A stretch of 13,677 nucleotides of DNA from CAZNHL01 sp964572965 (GTDB lineage Bacteria > Bacteroidota > Bacteroidia > Cytophagales > UBA9547). Positions 5,943 through 13,677 of the stretch are shown here, piece after piece. Position 1 is the stretch's first letter. Each line of letters opens with the position of its first letter. The stretch is from NCBI GenBank assembly GCA_964572965.1, contig CAZNHL010000088.1:1-13677 (forward strand), read 5' to 3'. Below the pieces are notes generated by a model. The model had not been told where the DNA came from. It ran no database searches and was given only the letters and a program-made list of their open reading frames with translations. Both the position numbers and the translations under genes were made by a program.

Positions 5943-8900
5943 TTAGTTTGATGTTGGTTGGGCAAACTGCTCATGAAGGATGACGGTGAACCTGTCGAAA
6001 GCAAGAAGCAGTTTATCAAAATCTGCTTTCACATTTTCAAACTGATCTTTCTTTATTGCTGCTTCTATGTGTGCTGCCCAGTACGAAAGCTGCTCTATTC
6101 CGAGGGTAGCAGACGTACCTTTGATTGTATGCAAATTACCTAAAATTTGTTTAAAATCATCATTTGCCAAAGGTGTTTTGCAATTGTCTATAAGTTCTTT
6201 TCCTTCCTTTTCAAATTCATGAAGAATCTCATAAACCAGTTCATTGCCTCCGATTTCTTTTAATTGACCTATGATGTTCATATTCAGCACGTCAGGTTCT
6301 TTCTGGGCTGTCAGTTCGACATGCTGGAGGTATTCGGGTTGAAGTAGCTCCGGCTTGAGCCATTCAACAATTTTTGTGATGAGACTTTCTGACCTGATAG
6401 GTTTAGATAAGTAATCGTCCATGCCGGCATTAATAAAGCGTGCTTTGTCTTCCTTCATGGAATAGGCTGTCATGGCAACAATCGGCGGCAGTTTCTTCAG
6501 TTTCAGCTTTTTGATTTCCGTCGTGGCTTCAATACCGTCCATCACAGGCATTTGTATGTCCATGAGGATAAGGTCATAAGTGTTTTTCTTTACCTTTTCA
6601 ATTGCTTCAAGCCCGTTTGAAGCAATATCAATAGTGCACCCCGCTTTTTTAAGGATGTCGCGGGCTACTTTCTGGTTAATACCGTTATCATCTACCAGCA
6701 GTATATATGCTTTCAGCTCTTTAAACTGCTTTGCGAGTTGCGGTTTAGTCTGGAAATCTTCAACAGGTGGAGCTTCATTTGTAGACTTAGCTTCGAAAGT
6801 AAACCAGAAAGTACTGCCTTTACCTGCCTGCGAACGCACACCAATGTCTCCGTTCATCAGTTTGCAGATCTGCTTGGAGATGGCCAGGCCAAGTCCTGTA
6901 CCCCCGTATGATTTTTTAGAGGAGTTATCTATCTGGCTAAAAGCATCAAACAAAAGCTTTAAGTTTTCTTTGGAAATTCCTATGCCAGAGTCACTTACTT
7001 CGGCCTTTATGACGTGATAATCGCCTTTCCCTCTTAGTCTTTCGAGTTTTACATTGACACTGCCGTTGTCGGTAAACTTGATTGAGTTGGAAACTAGGTT
7101 TGAGAAAACCTGTAGCAAACGCGTTTCATCTGAAATTAGGTAAGGAGGAACATCTTCGGCTATTTCATAAGTAAAATCAATACCCTTAGACTTTGCCTGT
7201 TGGAAGAACAGGGCATGAAGTTTTTCTACTGTACCTGCTATTGACAGCGGACTAGGGCGCAGTTGCATTTTACCGGCTTCCAGTTTCGAAAGATCGAGGA
7301 TGTCATTCAGGATATTTAATAATGTCTGCGATGACTTTTTGACGGTCGAAACATAGTCTTTCTGTTCTTCGTCAAGCGGCGTTTCTGAGATAAGATCGAT
7401 CATTCCAATGATACCATTCATTGGTGTTCTGATCTCATGACTCATGTTGGCCAGGAAAAGTTCTTTTACTTTTAAAGATCTTTCTGCCAGGTCTTTAGCC
7501 TTAATCAGTTCTTCCGATGCTTTCTTTAAATAAGTGATGTCTCGGGCAACACCATCAATGGCAACAGGCTCTTTGGCACTATTGTAAATCAGGCGGATGT
7601 TAGAGATTGTCTGGATGAAACTGCCGTCCTTCGTTTTAATATTGATTTCAAAGTTACGGACCGCACCAGTGCGCAAAAGCTCTTTAATCAGCTTCTCTTG
7701 TTTCTTCGGGTTAACATAGTAATCGGCAATCTTTTTGCCTATCATTTCTTCCGGTTTATAACCCGTTACCTCAAATGATGAAGGACTGATCATGATGATA
7801 TGACCTTCCGGATCTGTACGGTAATAGATATCCTGAAAGGATTCGAATATATTCCTGAACTTAGCTTCAGATTCCTGAATGTTCAGTTCGTAGTTTTTCT
7901 TTTCTGTGATATCGTGTGTAATGCCCGAAACCTCTTCAATGGTACCTTTTGGGGTATAAATCGGGTTAAGGTAGGTTTCCCGCCAGATCAGTTCTCCGTC
8001 TTTCCCTACAATACTAGTTTCATAATGCTGTGGTGTTCCTTCAAAAGCTTTCTTATAAACATCATTAATGAAGTCCCTGAAAGAATCTCCCGAAAGCAAA
8101 AGACGAGGTTCAACTACAGGAATATCCAATTCCGGATACACACCATGGTGGTAGAAAATAGCATCGGCGTAATTCTGGTTGAATGATTTCAGCTCCTGAA
8201 GTTTATTGATAGACCACATCAGGTGGGATGAGCTTTCAAAAATGGCTGTAAGTCGTGCTGATTGGTTCTGGATTTTTTCCTCGTTTCTTTTACGCTCAAT
8301 CACGAAAGCAATCTGGCCCGAAACGAAGTCAAGCATTCCGAGGTGGCGCTGACGGTATTTGTTTCTGTCAGAATAACTTTTTACGGCAATGGCGCCTATA
8401 ATTCTGTTTTCAAGACGTAATGGTACGCCCATCCATATTTCCGGAATCCTGTCGAGCGGAGCTATTTTCTGCTCATCAATTAGCTTGATAATATCATCTT
8501 TATAGAAGAAAACCGGTTTCTCATGAGAAAGCGCATAGTCCGTAAGTCCATGGCCGATCCTCCTGTGAGTTGAGGTAACTACACCGGGGAAGTTTTCATC
8601 AACATAGTAAGGGAAATTAAGGACGCTCTTGTCTTTGTCATACAAAGCTACGTGGAAGTTGTTGACATCAATATACTTTTTCAAAAGCATATGAATCTCG
8701 GAGAAAAGTACTTCCAGGTTATCGGCCTTAATGGCAAGATTTGAAATGCCGTAATACAGGTTTTGTGCCCTTTCAGCGCGTACCCGGTAAGTATTGTCGT
8801 AGAAAATTCCGCGGAACTCCACAGGCTTCCCGTTAACGAATTTACAGTTGACGGAACCTGCTACATAAATCGTCTTTCCTGTTTTGGTAACAAACACAGA

Positions 8901-10379
8901 ATCAAAAGTATCTATCTTTTCACCCTTACGAATGCGTTGAATGATATTCAGCGTATGTTCCTGGTGGTCAGGAGCAATAATGTCAATAAACTTCAGCTTA
9001 GCTATTTCCTCATCAGAATAACCAAGCGCATTTTTCCATGCAGAGTTAACGAATACAAAGTCATAGTCCAGTGACAGTAGCTGTATTAAGTCATTCGCAT
9101 TATCAAAAAGATCCTGAAGCTTTTTGTTGGTATCGCGCAGGGCACGGATCACGCGCGTATTTTCCGTTACATCTTCTCCAACAAGAGATATGCCCGAAAT
9201 TCCGCCATGGTAATCCGTAATCATTACCACATTGAATTGCAGTGTTCTTATATCACCATATTTAGAGGTGATACGTTTTTCTATTTTTCTTAAGAAATCA
9301 GCATCTTCCGTAACATGCCAAAAAGCTTCTCTTTGAGTTTTTTCGTCTTTATCTGTTTCAAAAAAAGAGAAGAAATCCTTATTCACTACTTCGTCCCTTT
9401 TGAGGCCGGTCAGCTTCAGGAAAGAACTGTTACAGAACCTGATCTGAGCGTTTTTGTCAATCGTGAAAACAAAGGTATTCACCTTGTCAAACACTTTATG
9501 CAGGCGCTTTTCTGATTCTCTGATTGCCGTTTCTTCCCTTACTTTCTGTTCTGCAATTTTACGTTCGGTAATATCCCGTACATAAGAGATAATTACATCA
9601 GACCCCATATAAGGGCCTTTTCTCAACGTTATTTCCTTGTCAGCTGCAAGATTATCCTGCCATTCCATTTTGTATGAACCACCTTTCCAGGCCGTCTTCA
9701 GTAAATCGTAAAATGAACTCTTTACCTTAGAATCACTGAAACATATTTTGTCCAGTGGTTCACCAATCAGGCCTGAACCTGAGCTTTTATAACCCTCAAT
9801 TGCAGGAGCATTGGCATTTACAATAGTGCCATTCTGGTCAAGAATGAAGATCGGTTCTTCACTGGCATCAAATAGCTTCTTATAACTTTCTTCAGACAGC
9901 TTCAGCTTTTTGTTGGCAAGCCACAAATCAGTGATATCGTGAGCCAGACCCTGAACAATAGGCTCGTCGCCAGCATTCATCACAAGCTTATTGTTGTATT
10001 TCAGTATACGTACCTGACCTTGCTTGTCTGTCACCTTCATATAGCCCTTTTCCAGGCCACTTTTCTGAATATTGATCAGATATTCCTCAAAGCGGTGGCG
10101 TACCTCTTTCACAAGAAGGTCACGCATGTTTTTCAGATTTTGCGCAGGCAAAAATTCCTGAACAGCCTTATTGACAGCCAGAATGTCGCCGGTCAGATCA
10201 TGAATAAAAATCAGGTCATGCGAGTTTTCATTGACAAGCTCAATCAGCTCATTGCCTCGCTGGGTAAGCGGGTCTACCTCCAGTTGTACTGTATGGTTGA
10301 TCTCCTGCTCCTGCAGCTGGCGACGCAAATGCATGATTTCCTCTATAAGTTGCTCTTTACTTTTACCGGTAAAATCCAT
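5943..10379 (-). CDS. Hybrid sensor histidine kinase with multiple PAS, GAF, receiver and HPt domains
   Basis: This is a 1478-residue cytoplasmic hybrid kinase with no transmembrane segment. A short coiled coil (1-35) precedes PAS-like segments at about 44-150, 160-275, 290-405 and 418-530. A GAF domain follows at about 545-695, then PAS-like segments at about 705-825 and 838-952. Each PAS ends in a D-I-T or D-V-T-E type linker. The HisKA dimerisation domain carries H981 in M-S-H-E-I-R-T-P. The ATPase has the N box (N1098), D-S-G-I-G-I (1130-1135) and G-G-T-G-L-G-L (1159-1165). The receiver (about 1224-1341) has D1230-D1231, phospho-acceptor D1274 and K1326. The HPt domain (about 1370-1460) has H1417 in L-H-T-I-K-G-T-S. 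The full His-Asp-His relay is therefore intact, with phosphate exit probably to the receiver protein encoded 24 bases downstream. The signal sensed is unknown; the lack of membrane segments and the many PAS/GAF domains point to internal cues such as redox state, small molecules or light. Confidence 0.93.
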   Translation of the reverse strand: MDFTGKSKEQLIEEIMHLRRQLQEQEINHTVQLEVDPLTQRGNELIELVNENSHDLIFIHDLTGDILAVNKAVQEFLPAQNLKNMRDLLVKEVRHRFEEYLINIQKSGLEKGYMKVTDKQGQVRILKYNNKLVMNAGDEPIVQGLAHDITDLWLANKKLKLSEESYKKLFDASEEPIFILDQNGTIVNANAPAIEGYKSSGSGLIGEPLDKICFSDSKVKSSFYDLLKTAWKGGSYKMEWQDNLAADKEITLRKGPYMGSDVIISYVRDITERKIAEQKVREETAIRESEKRLHKVFDKVNTFVFTIDKNAQIRFCNSSFLKLTGLKRDEVVNKDFFSFFETDKDEKTQREAFWHVTEDADFLRKIEKRITSKYGDIRTLQFNVVMITDYHGGISGISLVGEDVTENTRVIRALRDTNKKLQDLFDNANDLIQLLSLDYDFVFVNSAWKNALGYSDEEIAKLKFIDIIAPDHQEHTLNIIQRIRKGEKIDTFDSVFVTKTGKTIYVAGSVNCKFVNGKPVEFRGIFYDNTYRVRAERAQNLYYGISNLAIKADNLEVLFSEIHMLLKKYIDVNNFHVALYDKDKSVLNFPYYVDENFPGVVTSTHRRIGHGLTDYALSHEKPVFFYKDDIIKLIDEQKIAPLDRIPEIWMGVPLRLENRIIGAIAVKSYSDRNKYRQRHLGMLDFVSGQIAFVIERKRNEEKIQNQSARLTAIFESSSHLMWSINKLQELKSFNQNYADAIFYHHGVYPELDIPVVEPRLLLSGDSFRDFINDVYKKAFEGTPQHYETSIVGKDGELIWRETYLNPIYTPKGTIEEVSGITHDITEKKNYELNIQESEAKFRNIFESFQDIYYRTDPEGHIIMISPSSFEVTGYKPEEMIGKKIADYYVNPKKQEKLIKELLRTGAVRNFEINIKTKDGSFIQTISNIRLIYNSAKEPVAIDGVARDITYLKKASEELIKAKDLAERSLKVKELFLANMSHEIRTPMNGIIGMIDLISETPLDEEQKDYVSTVKKSSQTLLNILNDILDLSKLEAGKMQLRPSPLSIAGTVEKLHALFFQQAKSKGIDFTYEIAEDVPPYLISDETRLLQVFSNLVSNSIKFTDNGSVNVKLERLRGKGDYHVIKAEVSDSGIGISKENLKLLFDAFSQIDNSSKKSYGGTGLGLAISKQICKLMNGDIGVRSQAGKGSTFWFTFEAKSTNEAPPVEDFQTKPQLAKQFKELKAYILLVDDNGINQKVARDILKKAGCTIDIASNGLEAIEKVKKNTYDLILMDIQMPVMDGIEATTEIKKLKLKKLPPIVAMTAYSMKEDKARFINAGMDDYLSKPIRSESLITKIVEWLKPELLQPEYLQHVELTAQKEPDVLNMNIIGQLKEIGGNELVYEILHEFEKEGKELIDNCKTPLANDDFKQILGNLHTIKGTSATLGIEQLSYWAAHIEAAIKKDQFENVKADFDKLLLAFDRFTVILHEQFAQPTSN

Positions 10380-10398
10380 TCTATACTACAGCTTTAAA

Positions 10399-10406
10399 CA
10401 AATATA
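10399..10406 (-). promoter_or_regulatory. Possible -7 promoter element for the kinase operon
   Basis: Read on the - strand the bases are TATATTTG, an exact TAnnTTTG match, ending 19 bases before the kinase ATG at 10379. This would give a leader of roughly 10-15 bases. No TTG at the expected -33 position is visible. Confidence 0.45.
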
Positions 10407-10495
10407 ATTATTTTGATTGGTAGTTGTTAGTGGTTCATTTGGAGAGTATTGTAAGAAATGACTATCTGCTTCTATGAACCTTCCTATGTTTTCCC

Positions 10496-10520
10496 CGCAG
10501 ATAACGCAGAATTTCGCAGA
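10496..10520. repeat. Triple CGCAGA direct repeat
   Basis: Three copies of CGCAGA start at 10496, 10505 and 10515, i.e. 9 and 10 bases apart, close to one helical turn. Similar CGCAGAT-rich strings occur as dispersed intergenic repeats in various bacterial genomes, as far as I recall. A protein-binding array is the other possibility. Only one cluster is present in this window. Confidence 0.55.
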
Positions 10521-10669
10521 TTAGGATTTAAAACTCCGGTTCTTAAACCCCTTAAAAATTTTAAAAATCAATAAAACCTACACTATGAGCGAAATTAGCG
10601 GGCAAAATTCAAAATCTACGGCTAAGCAGATCAGGTAAGGTGTGCTGAAACGGATACTCAATTTGTAAG

Positions 10670-10687
10670 ATTTTAATATTTTAAAAT
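10670..10687. repeat. AT-rich palindrome upstream of miaA
   Basis: ATTTTAA (10670-10676) and TTAAAAT (10681-10687) form a perfect inverted repeat around TATT. It lies 13 bases upstream of the putative miaA -7 element, where an operator or an AT-rich activating element could act. In AT-rich DNA such a palindrome may also arise by chance. Confidence 0.3.
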
Positions 10688-10699
10688 TAAGCGAATGGT

Positions 10700-10707
10700 T
10701 AATTTTG
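10700..10707 (+). promoter_or_regulatory. Possible -7 promoter element for miaA
   Basis: TAATTTTG matches the Bacteroidota -7 consensus TAnnTTTG exactly. It lies 54 bases before the chosen miaA ATG at 10762, giving a leader of about 45-50 bases. No TTG is seen 19-21 bases further upstream, so the match is partial. Confidence 0.4.
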
Positions 10708-10761
10708 TGGCAATAAGTGAGGGGGCACTTAATATTAACACCCATTTTATCACTTAAGCAC

Positions 10762-11664
10762 ATGAGTAAAACACTGATTGTTGTTGCAGGGCCGACAGCT
10801 GTAGGCAAAACAGCCTTGGGAGTAGCCCTTGCCAAACATTTGAATACAGAGGTCATCTCCGCCGATTCCCGTCAACTTTACCGGGAAATGGCCATCGGTA
10901 CCGCCAAGCCTACCACCGAAGAAATGGATGGTGTCAGGCACCACCTTGTGGACTCACACAGTATTCACGACACTTTCACCACGGGTGACTTTGAGCGCGA
11001 ATCCCTGCAAATACTCGAACGCATTTTCACTAAGAACAATTATGCCATTGTGGTAGGAGGTACTGGCATGTTTATCAATGCCCTGTGCAATGGTATTGAT
11101 GACATACCTTCGGCAGATGAAGCTTTGCGACAACAGCTAAATGACCGTTTAGGAAAAGAGGGGCTTGAAGTTCTTGTGCAGCAATTGAAACAACTTGACC
11201 CTCTTTATTATGAGCAGGTTGACCGTAAAAATCCCCAACGCGTTATTCGTGCTCTTGAAGTTAGCCTTCAGACCGGGCAGCCATATTCCTCATTCCGCAC
11301 AGCTCCAAAAGTTGAAAGACCATTCAATATTATTAAAATAGGCCTTGAGTCGGAGCGCGAAGCACTTTATAGCCGTATTGATCAGCGTATGGATAAGATG
11401 CTGCAAGGCGGACTTCTTCAGGAAGCTCAAGCCCTTTATCCCTACAAAAACCTCAATGCATTACAAACAGTAGGCTATTCCGAAATATACGGTTATCTCG
11501 ACGGCGCCTATGACTGGGAAGAAGCAGTACGCCTTCTCAAGCGTAACAGCCGCCGCTACGCCAAAAGGCAGCTCACATGGTTTAAGCGCGACCAGGAAAT
11601 CAAATGGTTTGAACCTGGCCAAATGGAAGCAATTATTGCTGACATAGTAAGATCAACGACATAG
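10762..11664 (+). CDS. miaA: tRNA dimethylallyltransferase MiaA
   Basis: This 300-residue enzyme transfers a dimethylallyl group from dimethylallyl diphosphate to N6 of A37 in tRNAs that read UNN codons. This is the first step towards ms2i6A, and it acts in the cytoplasm. The P-loop G-P-T-A-V-G-K-T is at 10-17. I-S-A-D-S-R-Q-L-Y (32-40) and I-G-T-A-K-P-T (45-51) belong to the substrate-binding core, V-G-G-T-G-M is at 98-103, and the C-terminal T-V-G-Y-S-E-I and K-R-Q-L-T-W-F-K-R motifs are characteristic. The length is normal for MiaA. The frame is open back to a GTG at 10717, but M-S-K-T-L-I-V-V-A-G from the ATG at 10762 gives the standard N-terminus, and the extra sequence would run into the putative leader. 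The gene stands alone, with a 150-base gap to the next gene. Confidence 0.95.
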   Translation: MSKTLIVVAGPTAVGKTALGVALAKHLNTEVISADSRQLYREMAIGTAKPTTEEMDGVRHHLVDSHSIHDTFTTGDFERESLQILERIFTKNNYAIVVGGTGMFINALCNGIDDIPSADEALRQQLNDRLGKEGLEVLVQQLKQLDPLYYEQVDRKNPQRVIRALEVSLQTGQPYSSFRTAPKVERPFNIIKIGLESEREALYSRIDQRMDKMLQGGLLQEAQALYPYKNLNALQTVGYSEIYGYLDGAYDWEEAVRLLKRNSRRYAKRQLTWFKRDQEIKWFEPGQMEAIIADIVRSTT

Positions 11665-11814
11665 GGCGCCAAGGCTCAGTGTTATTCCGGAAAGAATGAA
11701 ATACTTGTAGGATAAATAGTATTTTAAATTGAATAATTTGAAGTATATTGGCGTGGTAAACTGATGTGGGTTTCGGTTTATTCTACCTATTTATTCTGGA
11801 TAACATAAATTTGT

Positions 11815-13677
11815 ATGAAGAAAAATCAACTCACATGTCTTTTAGGAGGTTTTTTGCTATTTAGCGCTTTAAACATTGCAGCACAGCCCGACATTACAGA
11901 TAATATAGGAGGTGTAATTACTGATCAGTATAATGTAACCGGAGGCGAAGGTATTGCCAAGCTTATTGACAACAATATTTACAGCAAGTATCTTACTTAC
12001 AATAAAACTACCTGGGTACAATTTAAAGCTACAGCAGGTGCGGTAGTAACTAAGTATGCGCTTACTTCCGGCAACGATGCAGTAGGCCGTGACCCGCTCA
12101 GTTGGATTTTTCAGGGTTCAAATAATGGCACCAACTGGACAACGCTTGATACACGTACCGGCGAGAAGTTTCTTAACCGTCAAAGTACCAAAACATACAC
12201 GTTTACCAATACTACCTCTTATTCTTATTATCGCCTTACTGTAACCAGTAATAATGGGGATAACTATTTCCAGCTTGCAGAGTGGCAGATATTTGGCACT
12301 GGCGGCGGTACTGCAAATACTTCAGCGCCTGCAGCACCAACAGGGCTTACTGCTACGGTGGAGTCAGGCAATCAGATTATTCTTAAATGGAATGACAATG
12401 CTAATAATGAAAGTGCATACCGGGTAGAATGGTCTACTGACGGAGGTACAACATGGTCGTTTAAAATGCTGAATTCCAGTACTACAAAATACATCAGTTT
12501 TGGTTTGCACGAACAGACTGCGTATCGCTACAGGGTAAGGGCAGAAAATACTTATGGTAATTCTGCCTATACAGGTGTGGTAACTGCCCAGACACTTTCA
12601 GGAGATTTTCCGGCTACATGGAAAGAGCACTGGCTTGAGCATAATCAACTTGTTTCATTGGTGTATTCCAATGCTGATGTGGGTATTTATTTTGATCCTG
12701 ATATGGATAAATCGCTTACCTGGATGAATAAAGCCTTTACAGATGTCTGGGCTTATACAAAAAAGGCCTATGGTGATTTCAGTGATCCTAAACTTTATGT
12801 GATTCTGCACCAGAATAAGTATTCAGGTGGCAATCCGTCTACTTACTTTGATGATACGCGTGATTACAGAAATGCGATATGCGTCGGACAGAATGGCTCG
12901 TGGGCTTCTAACAGTGGCTGGAATCTTGATGCGAGTGTTCATGAGATAGGGCATATTGTAGAAGGTGGCAGCAAAGGTGTACGTCGTTCGCCGGCCTTCC
13001 CATTGTGGGGAGATAGTAAGTGGATGGAAATTTACATTTATGATGTTTACAAGAAGCTCGGTTGGACGGCAGAAGCGACCCGTGCATACAATAACTGTAT
13101 TAATACTACTGATACTTATCCTGTAGCCGGTAGTCGCTGGTTTAGAAACTGGTTTTACCCGATTTATTCCCAGTACGGAGAAACGAAGGTGCTGAATAGC
13201 TTTTTTACGCTCATGTCGCAGTATTTTCCTCAACATAATGGCGAATATACCAGAGATATGAATTATGGTGAATTTGTACATTTCTGGAGTGGTGCTGCCT
13301 GTCATGACCTGAAAGCACAGGCTACGCTGGCGTTTGGCTGGCCATCTGACTGGGAAGCGCAGTTTCAACAGGCAAAGATTGATTTCCCGTTTACCTACAA
13401 TTGTGTAATCACGGGCGTAGATGATGACCTTGCTGCAGAGGCAGGAGCAAGCGTGCTGGTTTGGCCTAATCCGGCTTCCGGGCAGGTATATATTTCACTG
13501 GCAGGTTTAGGCCAGAAACACGATGTCAGTATTTTTGCAGCTGACGGAAGTCTTGTTGCAAAATCAAATATAGAAGGTACACTGGGAACGGTAAATATTC
13601 ATGAATTGGCCGGAGGCCTATATTATGTCAAAATTACCGGTGAAGGCGGGACTGTTCATACTGAGAAGCTACTGATT
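11815..13677 (+). CDS. Secreted discoidin/FN3/HExxH putative metallopeptidase with type IX secretion tail, 3' end outside the window
   Basis: The frame is open from the ATG at 11815 to the last base, giving 621 codons with no stop. M-K-K-N-Q plus a hydrophobic stretch ending A-L-N-I-A-A/Q (about 1-23) is a signal peptide. Residues about 29-160 look like a discoidin (F5/8 type C) carbohydrate-binding domain, including W-V-Q-F-K and a terminal L-A-E-W-Q-I-F-G. Residues about 173-262 are a fibronectin type III domain. The catalytic part (about 263-540) has H-E-I-G-H at 376-380, and a W-M-E-I motif with E405 is a candidate third zinc ligand. The end (about 545-621) resembles the C-terminal sorting domain of the type IX system (V-W-P-N-P-A-S-G, then G-L-Y-Y-V-K-I, then E-K-L-L-I). 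It probably lacks only a few residues and the stop. The protein is likely exported to the surface or medium. The substrate is unknown; the discoidin domain hints at glycan-bearing targets. Peptidase activity is inferred from the motif. Confidence 0.85.
   Translation, partial: MKKNQLTCLLGGFLLFSALNIAAQPDITDNIGGVITDQYNVTGGEGIAKLIDNNIYSKYLTYNKTTWVQFKATAGAVVTKYALTSGNDAVGRDPLSWIFQGSNNGTNWTTLDTRTGEKFLNRQSTKTYTFTNTTSYSYYRLTVTSNNGDNYFQLAEWQIFGTGGGTANTSAPAAPTGLTATVESGNQIILKWNDNANNESAYRVEWSTDGGTTWSFKMLNSSTTKYISFGLHEQTAYRYRVRAENTYGNSAYTGVVTAQTLSGDFPATWKEHWLEHNQLVSLVYSNADVGIYFDPDMDKSLTWMNKAFTDVWAYTKKAYGDFSDPKLYVILHQNKYSGGNPSTYFDDTRDYRNAICVGQNGSWASNSGWNLDASVHEIGHIVEGGSKGVRRSPAFPLWGDSKWMEIYIYDVYKKLGWTAEATRAYNNCINTTDTYPVAGSRWFRNWFYPIYSQYGETKVLNSFFTLMSQYFPQHNGEYTRDMNYGEFVHFWSGAACHDLKAQATLAFGWPSDWEAQFQQAKIDFPFTYNCVITGVDDDLAAEAGASVLVWPNPASGQVYISLAGLGQKHDVSIFAADGSLVAKSNIEGTLGTVNIHELAGGLYYVKITGEGGTVHTEKLLI

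Larger units (their letters stand above)
10380..10761. other. Intergenic region between the divergent kinase operon and miaA
   Basis: These 382 bases contain no credible gene. They hold a -7 element for each flanking gene, a triple CGCAGA repeat (10496-10520), an AT-rich palindrome (10670-10687), and a widely spaced weak inverted repeat GGTTCAT/ATGAACC (10432-10438 and 10474-10480). A 17-codon ORF at 10585-10638 has no supporting feature. Confidence 0.7.

Noticed and set aside
10585..10638. 17-codon ORF upstream of miaA
   Set aside because: Too short, with no ribosome-binding signal or recognisable motif; could be chance.
10717..10761. GTG start giving a longer MiaA
   Set aside because: It adds 15 residues not typical of MiaA; the ATG at 10762 sits right before the P-loop at the usual distance.
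11699..11724. AAATACT/AGTATTT stem after miaA as a terminator
   Set aside because: Only seven mostly AT pairs with a 12-base loop and no proper T-run; too weak to call.
11806..11813. TAAATTTG as a -7 promoter element for the metallopeptidase gene
   Set aside because: It ends one base before the ATG, so transcription would start at or inside the start codon; a leaderless transcript is possible but unsupported.
12823..13368. 181-codon ORF on the - strand
   Set aside because: It is antisense to the metallopeptidase gene, which has a coherent domain order and the HExxH motif in this stretch.

Overview
The window looks like ordinary chromosome from a member of the Bacteroidota. The evidence is a secreted protein at the right edge with a type IX secretion-type C-terminal domain, TAnnTTTG promoter -7 elements in front of several genes, mostly absent Shine-Dalgarno sequences, and a moderate, somewhat AT-rich base composition. 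I cannot name a genus. I see no phage, transposon, CRISPR, rRNA or tRNA gene. A 10-base run of N at 3453-3462 is an assembly gap inside a coding region.

Layout from left to right. The window opens inside a membrane-anchored metallophosphoesterase gene (+). It converges on an rqcH-type ribosome quality-control gene (-), and the two share a hairpin. Divergent from rqcH is a two-gene unit (+): a CbpA/DnaJ-type co-chaperone, broken by the assembly gap, and 2 bases later a 118-residue protein resembling the N-terminal domain of DinD/BRO-type proteins. This converges on a two-gene unit (-): a 98-residue uncharacterised protein whose stop codon overlaps the GTG start of a PhnP-like metallo-beta-lactamase-fold phosphodiesterase. 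Upstream of that is a two-component unit (-): a 1478-residue hybrid histidine kinase (six PAS-like segments, GAF, kinase core, receiver, HPt) followed by a single-domain CheY-like response regulator. A strong intrinsic terminator closes the unit. A 382-base gap then holds promoter-like elements for both flanking genes and a triple CGCAGA repeat. Beyond it are miaA (+) and, reaching the right edge, a secreted discoidin/FN3/HExxH putative metallopeptidase (+).

Functional links. The kinase and the small response regulator probably form one signalling pathway. It could be a branched phosphorelay, because the kinase carries its own receiver and HPt and could pass phosphate on to the stand-alone receiver. 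RqcH and the J-domain protein both act in protein quality control and are transcribed divergently from a 135-base region. The other genes look like independent housekeeping or surface functions.

The least expected points are the stand-alone DinD-like domain coupled to cbpA, a near-perfect Shine-Dalgarno sequence that sits too far from the cbpA start but correctly in front of a three-codon mini-ORF, and a terminator only 12 bases upstream of the start codon of the next operon. No clearly new multi-gene system is evident.
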